Shown one piece after another: positions 19,369 to 28,071 of a stretch of DNA of 64,000 nucleotides. Position 1 is the stretch's first letter, and the number at the start of each line of letters is the position of its first letter. This DNA is from Actinoplanes sp. M2I2 (lineage in GTDB: Bacteria > Actinomycetota > Actinomycetes > Mycobacteriales > Micromonosporaceae), in NCBI RefSeq assembly GCF_023544445.1, contig NZ_JALPVJ010000001.1, positions 310,001 to 374,000 of the forward strand, read 5' to 3'. Below the pieces are notes generated by a model, which saw nothing but the letters and a program-made list of their open reading frames with translations, was not told where the DNA came from and did not search any database. Position numbers and translations under genes: made by a program.

Positions 19369-20286
19369 GTGCAGCTCCAGCAGCTTCGGTACTTCCTCGC
19401 AGTCGAACAAACCCGGCATTTCACTCAAGCGGCTGACAATCTGGGCGTCTCCCAGCCGACTCTCAGTAAGCAAATTCACACGCTCGAAGCGACTCTCGGC
19501 GCACCGCTGTTCGAACGTATCCGGGGCGGCGTGACCCTGACCGCCGCCGGCCGGACGTTGCTGCCCCTGGCTCAGCGGATGGTGACCGACGCCGACGCGG
19601 CCCAGGAGGCGGTCGCCGACATCGTCGGCCTCCGGCGGGGCGAGGTGCGGCTGGGCGCCACACCGAGCCTGTGCTCGTCGCTGGTGCCCGAGGTGCTGCG
19701 CACGTTCCGCTCCCACCACCCCGACATCCAGCTGTACGTCAACGAGGGCGGCTCGCAGGACCTGATCGGGAACCTGCAGGCCCACACGCTCGACCTGGCC
19801 CTGATCGTCCAGCCCGGGGAGGGCGTCGACGAGTCCCTGAGCGCCTCACCCGTCCTGCGCGAGAGCCTGGTCGTGGCCTCGGTGGCCGACGGGCCGCCGC
19901 CGACCGCCAACGCGCAGATCGCGCTGGCCGAGCTGGAGCACACGCCGCTGGTGATGTTCCGGGCCGGCTACGACATCCGCGGCGTCACCCTGGACGCCTG
20001 CCGCAAGGCCGGCTTCACCCCGAAGTTCGCCGTCGAGGGCGGCGAGATGGACGCGGTGCTGGCCTTCGTCGAGGCCGGGCTGGGCGTGGCTCTCGTCCCG
20101 AGCATGGTGCTGGCCAACCGGCCGCTGCTGCGAGCCACCCCGCTGGCTCCGCCGGGCATGCGCCGCACGATCGCTCTGGCTCACCGCCGGCACGCGGTGC
20201 TGCCGCACGCCGCCGAGGCGCTGCGGGCCACCCTGCTCCACCATGTGGCCACTCAGGAGTTGCCGCTGGGGGTCCGCCCGCTCTGA
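19369..20286 (+). CDS. LysR-family regulator divergent from sdhCAB
   Basis: A 305-residue regulator. Residues 1-60 form the winged helix (LRYFLAVEQTRHFTQAADNLGVSQPTLSKQIHTLE, read in parts), followed by a linker and a two-lobed effector domain from about residue 90. The GTG start is fixed by the family N-terminus MQLQQLRYFL and by the TAGGCT hexamer six bases upstream. Because it is divergent from the succinate dehydrogenase operon, it may adjust sdh to carbon or redox status; the ligand is unknown. After the stop, part of the gene's 3' end (AGGAGTTGCCGCTGGGGG) is imperfectly duplicated at about 20298-20328. Confidence 0.88.
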   Translation: MQLQQLRYFLAVEQTRHFTQAADNLGVSQPTLSKQIHTLEATLGAPLFERIRGGVTLTAAGRTLLPLAQRMVTDADAAQEAVADIVGLRRGEVRLGATPSLCSSLVPEVLRTFRSHHPDIQLYVNEGGSQDLIGNLQAHTLDLALIVQPGEGVDESLSASPVLRESLVVASVADGPPPTANAQIALAELEHTPLVMFRAGYDIRGVTLDACRKAGFTPKFAVEGGEMDAVLAFVEAGLGVALVPSMVLANRPLLRATPLAPPGMRRTIALAHRRHAVLPHAAEALRATLLHHVATQELPLGVRPL

Positions 20287-20335
20287 GGAGCCGGGAAGGA
20301 GCTGTTGCCGGGGGCCGCCCGCTGGGGAACCCGGG

Positions 20336-21043
20336 TCAGAAGCGCGAGCCGGCCAGCCATCGCTCCCACAGCGCCGGGTCGCCGGCGAGCTCGGGGGCGG
20401 GGAGGCGGCGGTTGAGGACCAGCAGGAGTTCCCGGGCCGGGGCGGTGACGGTGACGTCGGCCGGGCGGTCGTCCTCGGTCCAGGCCGGGCCGTCGGAGGT
20501 GAGCGTGACGTGCCAGGTGCGGGACAGGTCGGTCGCGCGGAACCGGAGGGTCTCGCCGTCGCCGCGCAGCGCCCCGATCACCTCGAAGGTGAGCAGCGAG
20601 TCGGCTATCCCGTCGGCGGCCAGGTCCGGGGCCAGGTCGCCGTCCTGGGCCGCGTCGAAGCGGTGGATGATCTGGTCGTGCACCATGCGCCGCAGCCAGA
20701 AGCCGGCCGTCTGGTGTCTCGGGTGCCAGGTCCACACCGCGCCGTCGAAGCCGTGCGAGCTCACGGCCGCGTTCAATCGCCGGGCGCCGTCGAGCAGCCA
20801 CGGCGTCCAGGCCGCCGGCTCGGCCGGCGCGTCGATCCGCTCGTACCGGGCCGGGGCGCCGGTCTCGATGATCGTCGCGGCGAAGCGGTGGCCCGTGCCG
20901 ACATGGCTGACCAGGTCGCGCACGGTCCACTCGGGACAGGCCGGCACGATCGCTCCGGGATCCTGACCGGCCGCCGCCGGGCCCAGGCGCCCGGCCTCGG
21001 CCTCGAGTTCCGTCGCGTACCGCTCGGGGGCCAGCCAGTCCAT
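20336..21043 (-). CDS. MDMPI/DinB-fold enzyme, probably mycothiol-dependent
   Basis: A 235-residue protein of the mycothiol-dependent maleylpyruvate isomerase N-terminal (DinB_2-like) family. CPEWTVRDLVSHVGTGH near residue 35 provides the first metal-binding His, and GFWLRRMVHDQIIHRFDA near residue 115 provides the His pair, so a divalent-metal site looks intact. The C-terminal half resembles the SCP-like domain that often follows. The ATG start follows TAGGGT by seven bases. It converges with the LysR gene. The reaction is unknown: family members act as isomerases, thiol transferases or unknown housekeeping enzymes. Confidence 0.8.
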   Translation of the reverse strand: MDWLAPERYATELEAEAGRLGPAAAGQDPGAIVPACPEWTVRDLVSHVGTGHRFAATIIETGAPARYERIDAPAEPAAWTPWLLDGARRLNAAVSSHGFDGAVWTWHPRHQTAGFWLRRMVHDQIIHRFDAAQDGDLAPDLAADGIADSLLTFEVIGALRGDGETLRFRATDLSRTWHVTLTSDGPAWTEDDRPADVTVTAPARELLLVLNRRLPAPELAGDPALWERWLAGSRF

Positions 21044-21056
21044 GAGCTCGACCCTA
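21044..21056 (-). promoter_or_regulatory. Leaderless -10 for the MDMPI-family gene
   Basis: TAGGGT on the minus strand (21056-21051) is followed after seven bases by the ATG at 21043. Confidence 0.45.
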
Positions 21057-21796
21057 TCGTCGTTCGCGCTTGCGAACAGTTCTGACGATCGGGAGCGGGC
21101 GCGGCCTCATGTCCTGCCGGGCATCGAAAGAGTCGAGGATCGGCGCCCGGCCGCGGCGGTCGTCCGGGGCGGCCCTCATGGCGAGTCACGTGGCGCAGTT
21201 CCTCGTCGGTGACGAGCAGTGGTCGCCGACTCCGCCGGCGCCGCGCCGCTCGATCGTCGTCGGTGGCCGACCGGTCATCGCCTGGCGTAGCCGACAGGTC
21301 GTCGTCCGGGGCACGGGGTGACACGTCGGCCGGTGGGCAGGTCGGGCGCCGGGGCGGTCAACACATGGATGGCCGTAAATTCTGTGGGCGATGGCACCGT
21401 TCCGGGAACTCGGCACTATGTATTTACTCACAGTGATGAACCGTTCCGATCGACCACGCTGCGCTTCGGGTCCGGGAGCGATCTCCAGCGGCCAATGAAG
21501 TGATGAGCATCGATGTCCGCAGGTCTGCGACCGGTGCCGCCGGAAGGCTGTTGCTACTGGTGAAGATGGGAAATCGATGGTGAACGCGATGGCGTGGCCG
21601 CAGGGTAGGTGAGGGGCCACGCTCTGTCTATCGGCAATGTGCCAATACGGGGCCGACCGTTGTCGGCCGCCGATATGTGATTACTATTCGCTCACGTTGT
21701 AGCGAGGCAGCTCGATGCGCCGATCTTGATCGCAGCCGCGATCCGGACGATCGGACGGCGCCGGACGAGCCGGAGGTAGAGGGAGAGGTGGGTGCG
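21057..21796. other. Gene-free stretch of about 740 bases with lower-GC patches
   Basis: No open frame here has actinobacterial codon bias or a recognisable domain. Around 21360-21430 and 21660-21720 the GC content drops, which is unusual for this window. The only clear structure is a perfect hairpin at 21651-21668. A remnant of lost genes or a long regulatory region for the gene at 21797 are both possible. Confidence 0.6.
21651..21668. promoter_or_regulatory. Perfect hairpin GGCCGAC-CGTT-GTCGGCC
   Basis: Seven-bp perfect arms around a 4-nt loop, about 130 bases before the ATG at 21797 and followed by the AT-rich GATATGTGATTACTATTC. It could be a terminator for reading into this gap or an operator. 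Confidence 0.45.
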
Positions 21797-23515
21797 ATGT
21801 CGGAAATGCCGCGGGGCAACCCGCGACCGATGGACGAGCCTGTCACTCACCACGGACCGCCCGGTGGCGGCGTCGGCCGTGTCCTGCTCGCCGCCGCTAT
21901 CGTGCTGCTGCTGGTCGCCGTGGCCGGCGGCACGACCTGGTGGATGTACACCCGTGACCCCGCTCCGACGTCCAACACCGCCACCCCGACCCGCACGCCG
22001 TCGGCCTCGGCCTGCCCGGGCGTGAAGCTGCGCGTCGTCGCCGCCCCCGAGATCGCGCCGGTGGTGAGCGCCGCGGCCAAGACCCTCGACGACGACGAGC
22101 GCAACCCGTGCGACCCGATCGAGGTCGTCGCCGAGGAGCCGGGCTCCACCGTGTCGTCCGCGGCCAAGCCCGACGTCTGGATCCCGTCCAGCAGCGCCTG
22201 GGTGGGCATCGCCAACGCCGGCGGCGCCGCGTTCACGGCCGAGGGCAAGCCGATGGCCCACTCGCCGATCGTGCTGGCCGCCCCGACCGCGGTGACCGAG
22301 GGCCTGGCCAAGGGCGACCAGACGTCGTGGGCCCAGCTGACCGGGGCCGTGGCCGCCGGCAAGGTCGCCGCCGTCACCATGCCCGACGCGCAGGCCAGCA
22401 CGATCGGCCTCCTCTCGGTGTACGGGGTCAACGCGGCGATGGCCCGCACGACGCCCGACAGCGGCATCGCCCAGCTGCGGGCGCTGACCCTGCGCAGCCG
22501 GCTCAAGGAGGCCTCGGTCGACCCGACCCAGCTGATGACCCGGCTGGCCGAGCAGTGGAACACCAACGGCGTGGTCTACGACGTCGGCGTGTTCCCGATC
22601 ACCGAGCAGCAGCTGCGCACCTACCAGCGGGGCAAGCACACCGTTCAGCTCAAGGGCGCGTTCCCGGCCGACGGCATGGTCGAGGCCGACTACCCGTTCG
22701 CGGTCGCCAAGAACAACCAGGACACCGAGCTGACCGCCCAGCTGCGCGCCGCGATCACCCGCTCGTCGCTCACCAAGGCCGGCTTCCGCCCGGCGCCGAT
22801 GCCCAACACGCTGCCGCTGCCCGAGAAGCCGGCCGCACTGCTCGCCCCGGCCACGATGTGGAGCGGATACAAGTCGCTCAGCACGCAGGTGCTGCTGCTC
22901 ATCGACGCCTCCGGCTCGATGAACAAGAAGATCGCGGCCCCCGGTGGCCGCACGACCACCCGGGCCGGGCTGCTGCGCGAGTCGGGCCGGTTCGCAGCCG
23001 AGCTGTTCGCCGAGGACACCAACGTCGGGATGTGGTTCTTCGGCCAGCCGACGCCGACCAGCCCGCCGCACAAGGAAGTCGTGTCCTACGGGCCGGTCAC
23101 CGGGCCGGTGAACGGCAAGCTCCGCCGGGACGCGCTGGCCAAGGCGATGGAGGACTACCGGGCGGCCGACAACTCCGGCACCCCGCTCTACAAGTCGGTG
23201 CTCGACGGCGTGGCCGAGATGCGCGAGAAGGTCTCGCCCGGCACGGTCACGCTGGTCGTGGTCCTGACCGACGGCGAGGACGGCGAGTCGACCTTCAAGA
23301 TGACGCAGGCCCAGTTCATGGCCAAGCTGGCGGCCGAACAGGACCCGAGCCGCCCGGTCCCGGTCCTCGCCCTCGGCTACGGCCCCGACGTCGACATGAA
23401 GGCGTTGTCCGACATGTCCGAGGCGACCGGGGGCAAGGCGTTCCCCGCCACCAACCCGGCCGACCTGTCGTCCGCCATCGCCAAGGCGTTCCTGGCCGCT
23501 CACGCCCCGCGGTGA
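21797..23515 (+). CDS. Membrane-anchored solute-binding plus von Willebrand A domain protein
   Basis: A 572-residue protein with one transmembrane helix near residues 28-50 (VLLAAAIVLLLVAVAGGTTWWMY), so most of it is outside the cell. Residues about 75-380 resemble a bacterial extracellular solute-binding domain (LRVVAAPEIAPVV, DVWIPSSSAWVG). Residues about 395-570 are a von Willebrand A domain with an intact metal-ion site (DASGSM, later a Thr and DGEDGE). ATG 21797 has a strong GGGAGAGG site; an ATG at 21677 would add 40 charged residues and no domain. It converges on the carotenoid desaturase gene. The ligand is unknown; similar fusions are common in actinomycetes. Confidence 0.85.
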   Translation: MSEMPRGNPRPMDEPVTHHGPPGGGVGRVLLAAAIVLLLVAVAGGTTWWMYTRDPAPTSNTATPTRTPSASACPGVKLRVVAAPEIAPVVSAAAKTLDDDERNPCDPIEVVAEEPGSTVSSAAKPDVWIPSSSAWVGIANAGGAAFTAEGKPMAHSPIVLAAPTAVTEGLAKGDQTSWAQLTGAVAAGKVAAVTMPDAQASTIGLLSVYGVNAAMARTTPDSGIAQLRALTLRSRLKEASVDPTQLMTRLAEQWNTNGVVYDVGVFPITEQQLRTYQRGKHTVQLKGAFPADGMVEADYPFAVAKNNQDTELTAQLRAAITRSSLTKAGFRPAPMPNTLPLPEKPAALLAPATMWSGYKSLSTQVLLLIDASGSMNKKIAAPGGRTTTRAGLLRESGRFAAELFAEDTNVGMWFFGQPTPTSPPHKEVVSYGPVTGPVNGKLRRDALAKAMEDYRAADNSGTPLYKSVLDGVAEMREKVSPGTVTLVVVLTDGEDGESTFKMTQAQFMAKLAAEQDPSRPVPVLALGYGPDVDMKALSDMSEATGGKAFPATNPADLSSAIAKAFLAAHAPR

Positions 23516-23522
23516 TCCGGCG

Positions 23523-23540
23523 CGCCGGCGTCAGCCGGCG
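23523..23540. terminator. Hairpin between the vWA gene and the carotenoid operon end
   Basis: Arms CGCCGGC (23523-23529) and GCCGGCG (23534-23540) around GTCA, with the stop codon of the desaturase gene in the loop. It lies 7 bases after the vWA stop and could serve both converging transcripts. Confidence 0.45.
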
Positions 23541-24967
23541 ACCGGGCCGATGCGGTCGGCCACCATCTGGGCCGACAGCGTCACCATCGGCAGGCCGCCG
23601 CCCGGATGCACCGAGCCGCCGACCAGATGCAGGCCGGCCACGGGTCCGTGGTTGACCGGCCGCATCAGCCCGCCGGCCGTGCCATAGATGGCGCCGCCCG
23701 GGGCGGCCGTCGCGGCGGCCAGATCGGCCGGCGTGCGGGTCTCCCGGAAGACCAGCCGGTCGCGGACGTCGAGACCGCGCCGGGCCAGCACGCCGAGCAC
23801 ATGATCGGCGTACGCCTCGGCCAGCCCGGGCCGTCGCCAGTCCACCGCCCGCCAGTCCGTGCCGTGGCGGGGCGCGTTGATCAGCACGAACCAGGCCTCG
23901 CAGCCGGCCGGGTGCACCGCCGGATCGTCGGCCCGGGTGACGAACACGGTCGGGTCGTCGGCCGGTCGCGCCCGCCGCGACGCCGACCCGAAGATGTCGT
24001 CGAACTCGCGGTCGTAGTGCGACGGGAAGAACACCGTGTGGTGGGCCAGCGACGGCGTCTCGCCGCGTACGCCCAGGAGCAGCACGAAACCGCCCAGGCT
24101 GCGGTCGGTGAGCCCGGCCAGCCGCCGCGGTGACGGCAGCAGATCGCGGTAGACGGTCAGGGCGTCCACATTCGACACCACCGCGTCGGCCGGCGCCACC
24201 TCGCCGCTCGCCAGCCGGACGCCGGTGACCCGGCCGTCCTCGGTGGTGATCTTCCGGACTTCGGCGTCGCGCACGATCCGTACGCCCGCCGCGGAACACC
24301 GTGCGGTCAGGGCCGTGGCCAGGGTGCCCAGCCCGCCGGGCACGTACCAGCCGCCGAACGCCAGCTCCGCGTAGGGCACGGCGGCCAGCGCGGCCGGCGC
24401 CCGTCGCGGATCGGCTCCGGTGTAGGTGGCGTACCGGTCGAGCATCGTCCGCAGCCGGGGGTCGCGCAGGTAGTGCCGGCCGAGCGCGCGCAACGACCGG
24501 CCGGGAGCGATCGCGGCCAGGTCGCCGACCCGCCACGACAGCCCGGCCAGCGACGCCGGGGTCACCGGCTTGCGCAGCACCGACCGCCAGGACGCGTCCC
24601 AGATGCGCCGGGCGCGACGCCAGAACCGGTCCCAGTCCTGTGCCGCCTCCGGGCCGAGCGCCGCCGCGATGCGGTCGAGGAACTCGGCGTGCGTCGCCGA
24701 CGAGTCGAGCACGGTGCCGTCGGCGAAGACGTGCCGCACCACCGGGTCGAGGGCCACCAGGTCGGGCTCGGCCTCGGTGAAGACCTGCGGCAGCGTGAGC
24801 AGGCTGGGGCCGGTGTCGAAGCGGAAGCCGTCCCGTTCGTACACGGCGAGCTTGCCGCCCAGGTCGCCGGACCGTTCGAACACCACCACGGAATGGCCGG
24901 TGGCGGCCAGGCGCGCGGCCGCGGTCAGCCCGCCGACCCCGGCGCCGATCACCACGATCCGGCTCAT
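23531..24967 (-). CDS. crtD: Carotenoid desaturase of the CrtI/CrtD family
   Basis: FAD-dependent amine-oxidase-fold desaturase of 478 residues. The start at 24967 gives MSRIVVIGAGVGGLTAAARL, the dinucleotide-binding fold, followed by FRFDTGPSLLTLPQVF; the C-terminus has HLVGGSVHPGGGLPMVTLSAQ, the CrtI-family FAD-binding signature. The ATG overlaps the CruG stop by 4 bases. Its place at the end of the cruF-cruG operon suggests a 3',4'-desaturase (CrtD role) acting on the hydrated acyclic end rather than the main phytoene desaturase, but sequence alone does not separate the two. No phytoene synthase gene is in the window. Confidence 0.85.
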   Translation of the reverse strand: MSRIVVIGAGVGGLTAAARLAATGHSVVVFERSGDLGGKLAVYERDGFRFDTGPSLLTLPQVFTEAEPDLVALDPVVRHVFADGTVLDSSATHAEFLDRIAAALGPEAAQDWDRFWRRARRIWDASWRSVLRKPVTPASLAGLSWRVGDLAAIAPGRSLRALGRHYLRDPRLRTMLDRYATYTGADPRRAPAALAAVPYAELAFGGWYVPGGLGTLATALTARCSAAGVRIVRDAEVRKITTEDGRVTGVRLASGEVAPADAVVSNVDALTVYRDLLPSPRRLAGLTDRSLGGFVLLLGVRGETPSLAHHTVFFPSHYDREFDDIFGSASRRARPADDPTVFVTRADDPAVHPAGCEAWFVLINAPRHGTDWRAVDWRRPGLAEAYADHVLGVLARRGLDVRDRLVFRETRTPADLAAATAAPGGAIYGTAGGLMRPVNHGPVAGLHLVGGSVHPGGGLPMVTLSAQMVADRIGPVAG

Positions 24968-26055
24968 ACCGGCCGCCCCCGCCAGGTCAGGCCGCCTCGC
25001 GCGTGCAGCCGGAACGACCGGGCCACGAGGCGGGCGAACAGCACGATCGAGACCGGGTGGGTCAGGGCGTCCGGCCACGCGCGCCCACCCGTCGCCCGGG
25101 CGGCCACCACCCGGCCCCCGACCCCCAGGGCGTACGCCGTGAGGGCGATCGCGGCCCACTCGGACTCACCCGCCGCGGCCAGAGCGGCGGCGGCGAGCGG
25201 CGGAACGCCGTACAGCAGAAGAAGGGAGACCACGACGGCGGCGGCGCCGGACCGCGTGCCGAAGGACGCCCAGAGCGACTTGGCGTACCCCGCGGTGAGT
25301 TCGCGCCACGAGTCGTACATGCGGCAGGTCGCCAGCCGGGAGGCGTCGGCCAGCGCGATCCGCCCGCCCGAGCGCTTCACGGCCCGGGCCAGCGCGATGT
25401 CCTCGAGGATCTCGGTGCGCACGGCCGCGTGGCCGCCGGCTCTGCGGTACGCCGGGGCGTCGACGACCAGCCACTGCCCGCCGGCCGCGGCCAGCGAGGG
25501 GCGCGGCGAGCTCTCCATCAGGCGTACCGGGAGGAAGGTCAGCCACGACCACTGCAGCAACGGTTGCACCAGCCGCCCGGCCCCGGTGATTCTCGGGTAC
25601 GGCGACAGGAGGCCGGCCCGCGCCCGGCGCAACTCGGTCACGGCCGAGGCGATGGCGGCCGGCTCGAGCACCACGTCGGCGTCCACGAAGGACAGCACGT
25701 CGGCGTCCCCGGCCGCGTCGGCGAGTTGCTGACACGCGTGCGGCTTGCCCAGCCAGCCCGGCGGCAGCGGCGCCCCGGTGTGGAGGCGCACCTTGTCGCC
25801 GGCCACCGACCGCACGACCTCGGCCGTCCCGTCGGTGGACCCGTCGTCGAGCACGTGGATCGTCAGGCCGGGGACGCCGGTCTGGGCCAGCAGCGACTCC
25901 ACGCACGGCCCGACCCGGCCGGCCTCGTCACGCACCGGCAGCAGCACGGCGACCCGCTCGGTCGTGGCCGTCGCGGCGGGCCGGCGCAGCAGCAGCGCGT
26001 TCACCGCGGTGTGCGCGGTCAGCGCGGCCCACGGCAGCAGCGCCAGCCACCTCAC
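24964..26055 (-). CDS. cruG: Carotenoid glycosyltransferase, CruG-like (GT2)
   Basis: Family 2 glycosyltransferase of 363 residues, expected to glycosylate a hydroxyl on the acyclic (psi) end of the carotenoid from a nucleotide sugar. An N-terminal membrane segment is followed by VAVLLPVRDEAGRV, then LDDGSTDGTAEVV with the UDP-binding Asp, VDADVVLEP (DxD-like), and hydrophobic helices at the C-terminus (about 270-345). The GTG start overlaps the cruF stop (GTGA), and its own stop overlaps the desaturase ATG. The cruF-cruG pairing is the known arrangement for myxol-type and sioxanthin-type glycosides. The sugar cannot be predicted. Confidence 0.85.
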   Translation of the reverse strand: MRWLALLPWAALTAHTAVNALLLRRPAATATTERVAVLLPVRDEAGRVGPCVESLLAQTGVPGLTIHVLDDGSTDGTAEVVRSVAGDKVRLHTGAPLPPGWLGKPHACQQLADAAGDADVLSFVDADVVLEPAAIASAVTELRRARAGLLSPYPRITGAGRLVQPLLQWSWLTFLPVRLMESSPRPSLAAAGGQWLVVDAPAYRRAGGHAAVRTEILEDIALARAVKRSGGRIALADASRLATCRMYDSWRELTAGYAKSLWASFGTRSGAAAVVVSLLLLYGVPPLAAAALAAAGESEWAAIALTAYALGVGGRVVAARATGGRAWPDALTHPVSIVLFARLVARSFRLHARGGLTWRGRPV

Positions 26056-26834
26056 GGCCGGCCCCGCGCGGCCTCGAGCGGCGACCCCGATCGGCGCAGC
26101 TGGAGCACCACGGGCAGGACCGCCGCGCCCATCAGGACCCCGCCCCAGGCCGCCGACGCGGGCAGGCCGAGGAAGACGGCATGGGCCAGCACGGACGAAG
26201 CGTACGTCCAGAGCCAGAGAGCCAGCATCGGTGTGTCACCGGGCCGCGGCTCGTGGACCCTCGACAGGAAGCTCAGGGCCGTCATCAGCACCACCGCGAA
26301 GCCCAGCCAGCCCAGGTAGTTGCCGATCGGGATGCCGGGCACGCCGGGCAGCGCCGGGGTGGGGGACTGCCACTGCCAATAGCCCTCGGCCACCATCTGC
26401 GGGTCGAGGAAGAGGTCCCAGGCGGCCAGGCCGAACGCGGCCAGGCCGATGCGGGCCCAGCGGGCGACCGGCAGGCGCTGCGCCGCCAGCCAGGCCGGCC
26501 AGGCCATCCAGGTCCAGGCCAGCGGGATGATCAACGGGACGCCGAGCACCTTCGGGCCGAGCTGCCCCGAGTAGTCGTAGGTGCCGAACGGGAAGCCGGT
26601 GGCCACGCCGATCGCCTCGACCGCGAAGCCGCCCAGCGTGGCCGTGCCGATCAGGGCGAGCGCCGCGCGAGGACCGCGGGTGAGCAGCGCGTGCGTCACC
26701 GACAGCAGGTAGCCGAGCACGACGGTGGCCACGGTGATCGCGGCGCGCGTCCCGCCGGAGGTCAGCGGGTAGCAGATCTGAGCGAGGACCAGGGCCCCGA
26801 GCAGCGCCCAGGGCCAGCCTTTAGAGACCGACAA
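26052..26834 (-). CDS. cruF: Carotenoid 1',2'-hydratase, CruF-like
   Basis: Integral membrane protein of about 260 residues in the CruF/bisanhydrobacterioruberin hydratase family (DUF422), which adds water to the psi end of lycopene-type carotenoids. Diagnostic segments are GFAVEAIGVATGFPFGTYDY, LGVPLIIPLAWTWMAWPAWLA and AWDLFLDPQMVAEGYWQW, spread over seven or so helices. Start choice is uncertain: TTG 26834 overlaps the GNAT stop by 14 bases and begins just before the first helix. The only upstream ATG (26909) would add 25 residues read from inside the GNAT gene. It is coupled to cruG by a 4-base overlap. Confidence 0.85.
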   Translation of the reverse strand: MSVSKGWPWALLGALVLAQICYPLTSGGTRAAITVATVVLGYLLSVTHALLTRGPRAALALIGTATLGGFAVEAIGVATGFPFGTYDYSGQLGPKVLGVPLIIPLAWTWMAWPAWLAAQRLPVARWARIGLAAFGLAAWDLFLDPQMVAEGYWQWQSPTPALPGVPGIPIGNYLGWLGFAVVLMTALSFLSRVHEPRPGDTPMLALWLWTYASSVLAHAVFLGLPASAAWGGVLMGAAVLPVVLQLRRSGSPLEAARGRP

Positions 26835-27399
26835 TGCCGGGCGCGTCTTCCGCGGGGCGCTCGACGACCGGCAGGTCGCGGCCGAGGATGGCGAACGCGC
26901 GCTCGTCACCGGGGAAGTGGAAGTGGCGCAGCACGTCGGCGAAGCCGAACCGGCGGTAGAGCCGCCAGGCCCGGGACTTCTGCTCGTCGGCCTCGGGCGT
27001 GGAGAGCAGCACCGTCTCGCCCTCGGCCATCGCGAGCAGCGCGCGCAGCTGGCGGGCGCCCACGCCGTGCCCCTGGGCGGCCGGGCGGACGTGCAGCTCG
27101 ACGACCTCGAAGCAGTCGCTCAGCCAGCGGTGCCGATCCGGCTCGCCGAGGTGGGAACGCACCTGGTCGTGCCACCACTGGCCGGAGCCGGAGGTGTAGC
27201 CGTACCCGAAACCGGCGAGCCGGCCGTCGGTGGTGAGTGTGGCGACCGCCCGGAAACCGGCCCGGCGCACGTGGGCGCCGATGTAGCCCCGGCGGGTCTG
27301 GAGCAGCTCCTTGCGGTAGCCCATCGCTTCGCCGTAGACGCTCACCACGTCGTCGAGCCGCCGCAGCAGGTCGTCCGGCTGCCACGCCACGAGCCTCAT
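26821..27399 (-). CDS. GNAT-family N-acetyltransferase
   Basis: A 192-residue acetyltransferase-fold protein. The acetyl-CoA pocket motif is seen in FEVVELHVRPAAQGHGVGARQLRALL (read in parts: Q-x-x-G-x-G/A), followed by VLLSTPEADEQKSRAWRLYRRFGF, a common GNAT C-terminal block. ATG 27399 is preferred over the ATG at 27501 because it has an AGAGGCG site and lies 7 bases after the CrtA-like stop. It sits inside the carotenoid operon between the monooxygenase and cruF, with no obvious carotenoid role; it may be a passenger gene or acetylate an unknown amine. Confidence 0.82.
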   Translation of the reverse strand: MRLVAWQPDDLLRRLDDVVSVYGEAMGYRKELLQTRRGYIGAHVRRAGFRAVATLTTDGRLAGFGYGYTSGSGQWWHDQVRSHLGEPDRHRWLSDCFEVVELHVRPAAQGHGVGARQLRALLAMAEGETVLLSTPEADEQKSRAWRLYRRFGFADVLRHFHFPGDERAFAILGRDLPVVERPAEDAPGIVGL

Positions 27400-27406
27400 C
27401 GTCGAG

Positions 27407-28066
27407 TCACGCCTCTCTTGCTGTCCAGCCGAGCACCTCGCGGTCGCCGGAGATGTCGTCGACCGCGAATCGGGCGAAAAGCTCCTCGGCGTACCACCCA
27501 TCGGTCGGCGTCCGTGCGATCACCGCTCGATGCTCCGGCTGACGGTACGCGAATCGGGCCAGGTCCGCCGCCTCACGCCACACGCTGATGGTGCCCTGGA
27601 AGCCGAGCGGCGCCTCGCCGATGCCGAAGTGGGCCAGCAGGCCGGGTGCTTGATCGACTTCCTGCGCCACGGGCGCGATGGCCTTCCAGAACGCCGGCGC
27701 CCGCGTCGGCCGCAGCCGCGCCCGGGTCAGTGCCAGCACCATGCCTTCGAATTTCCGGCCCTCGGATTCCCGGTTTGTCACCGCAAAAGGCTCGCGTCCC
27801 GACCAGCTGCCCCGGCTTGACAGGGGCGTGATGTCGATCCGCGCCTTCTTGACGGCCAGGGTGTCCCAGTGGTGCAGGACGACCGGCCGGTCGCTGACGG
27901 TCACCGCCGCGTACCGGGTCAGATCGGCGTCAGTGGGTCCGACACCGTCGGCCGTACCGAGAAACTTGGCGAATCGAGCCCGATGCGGACCTGGGAAGGC
28001 GAGCCGGAACATCGCGACCCCGACCCGGCGCCGCGGCACCCGCCAGACGTGCACTGTGACCGGCAT
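27407..28066 (-). CDS. CrtA-like carotenoid monooxygenase (spheroidene monooxygenase family)
   Basis: A 219-residue protein resembling the heme-containing spheroidene monooxygenase CrtA of purple bacteria. Shared blocks are PLSSRGSWSGREPF, VLALTRARLRPTRAPAFWKA, GEAPLGFQGTISVWREA and TPTDGWYAEELFARF, in the same order and at near full family length. In purple bacteria CrtA oxidises C-2 of acyclic carotenoid ends, first to a hydroxyl and then to a ketone. ATG 28066 lies 5 bases after the YbaK stop. Position in the cruF-cruG operon suggests it oxidises C-2' of the psi end, the position that CruG needs for glycosylation; this is inference. Some databases label such proteins simply monooxygenase. 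Confidence 0.8.
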   Translation of the reverse strand: MPVTVHVWRVPRRRVGVAMFRLAFPGPHRARFAKFLGTADGVGPTDADLTRYAAVTVSDRPVVLHHWDTLAVKKARIDITPLSSRGSWSGREPFAVTNRESEGRKFEGMVLALTRARLRPTRAPAFWKAIAPVAQEVDQAPGLLAHFGIGEAPLGFQGTISVWREAADLARFAYRQPEHRAVIARTPTDGWYAEELFARFAVDDISGDREVLGWTAREA

Positions 28067-28071
28067 CGGCG

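Noticed and set aside
26835-26909. CruF starting at ATG 26909
   Set aside because: The added 25 residues come from an alternate frame of the GNAT gene and lack CruF similarity. TTG 26834 is preferred but not proven.
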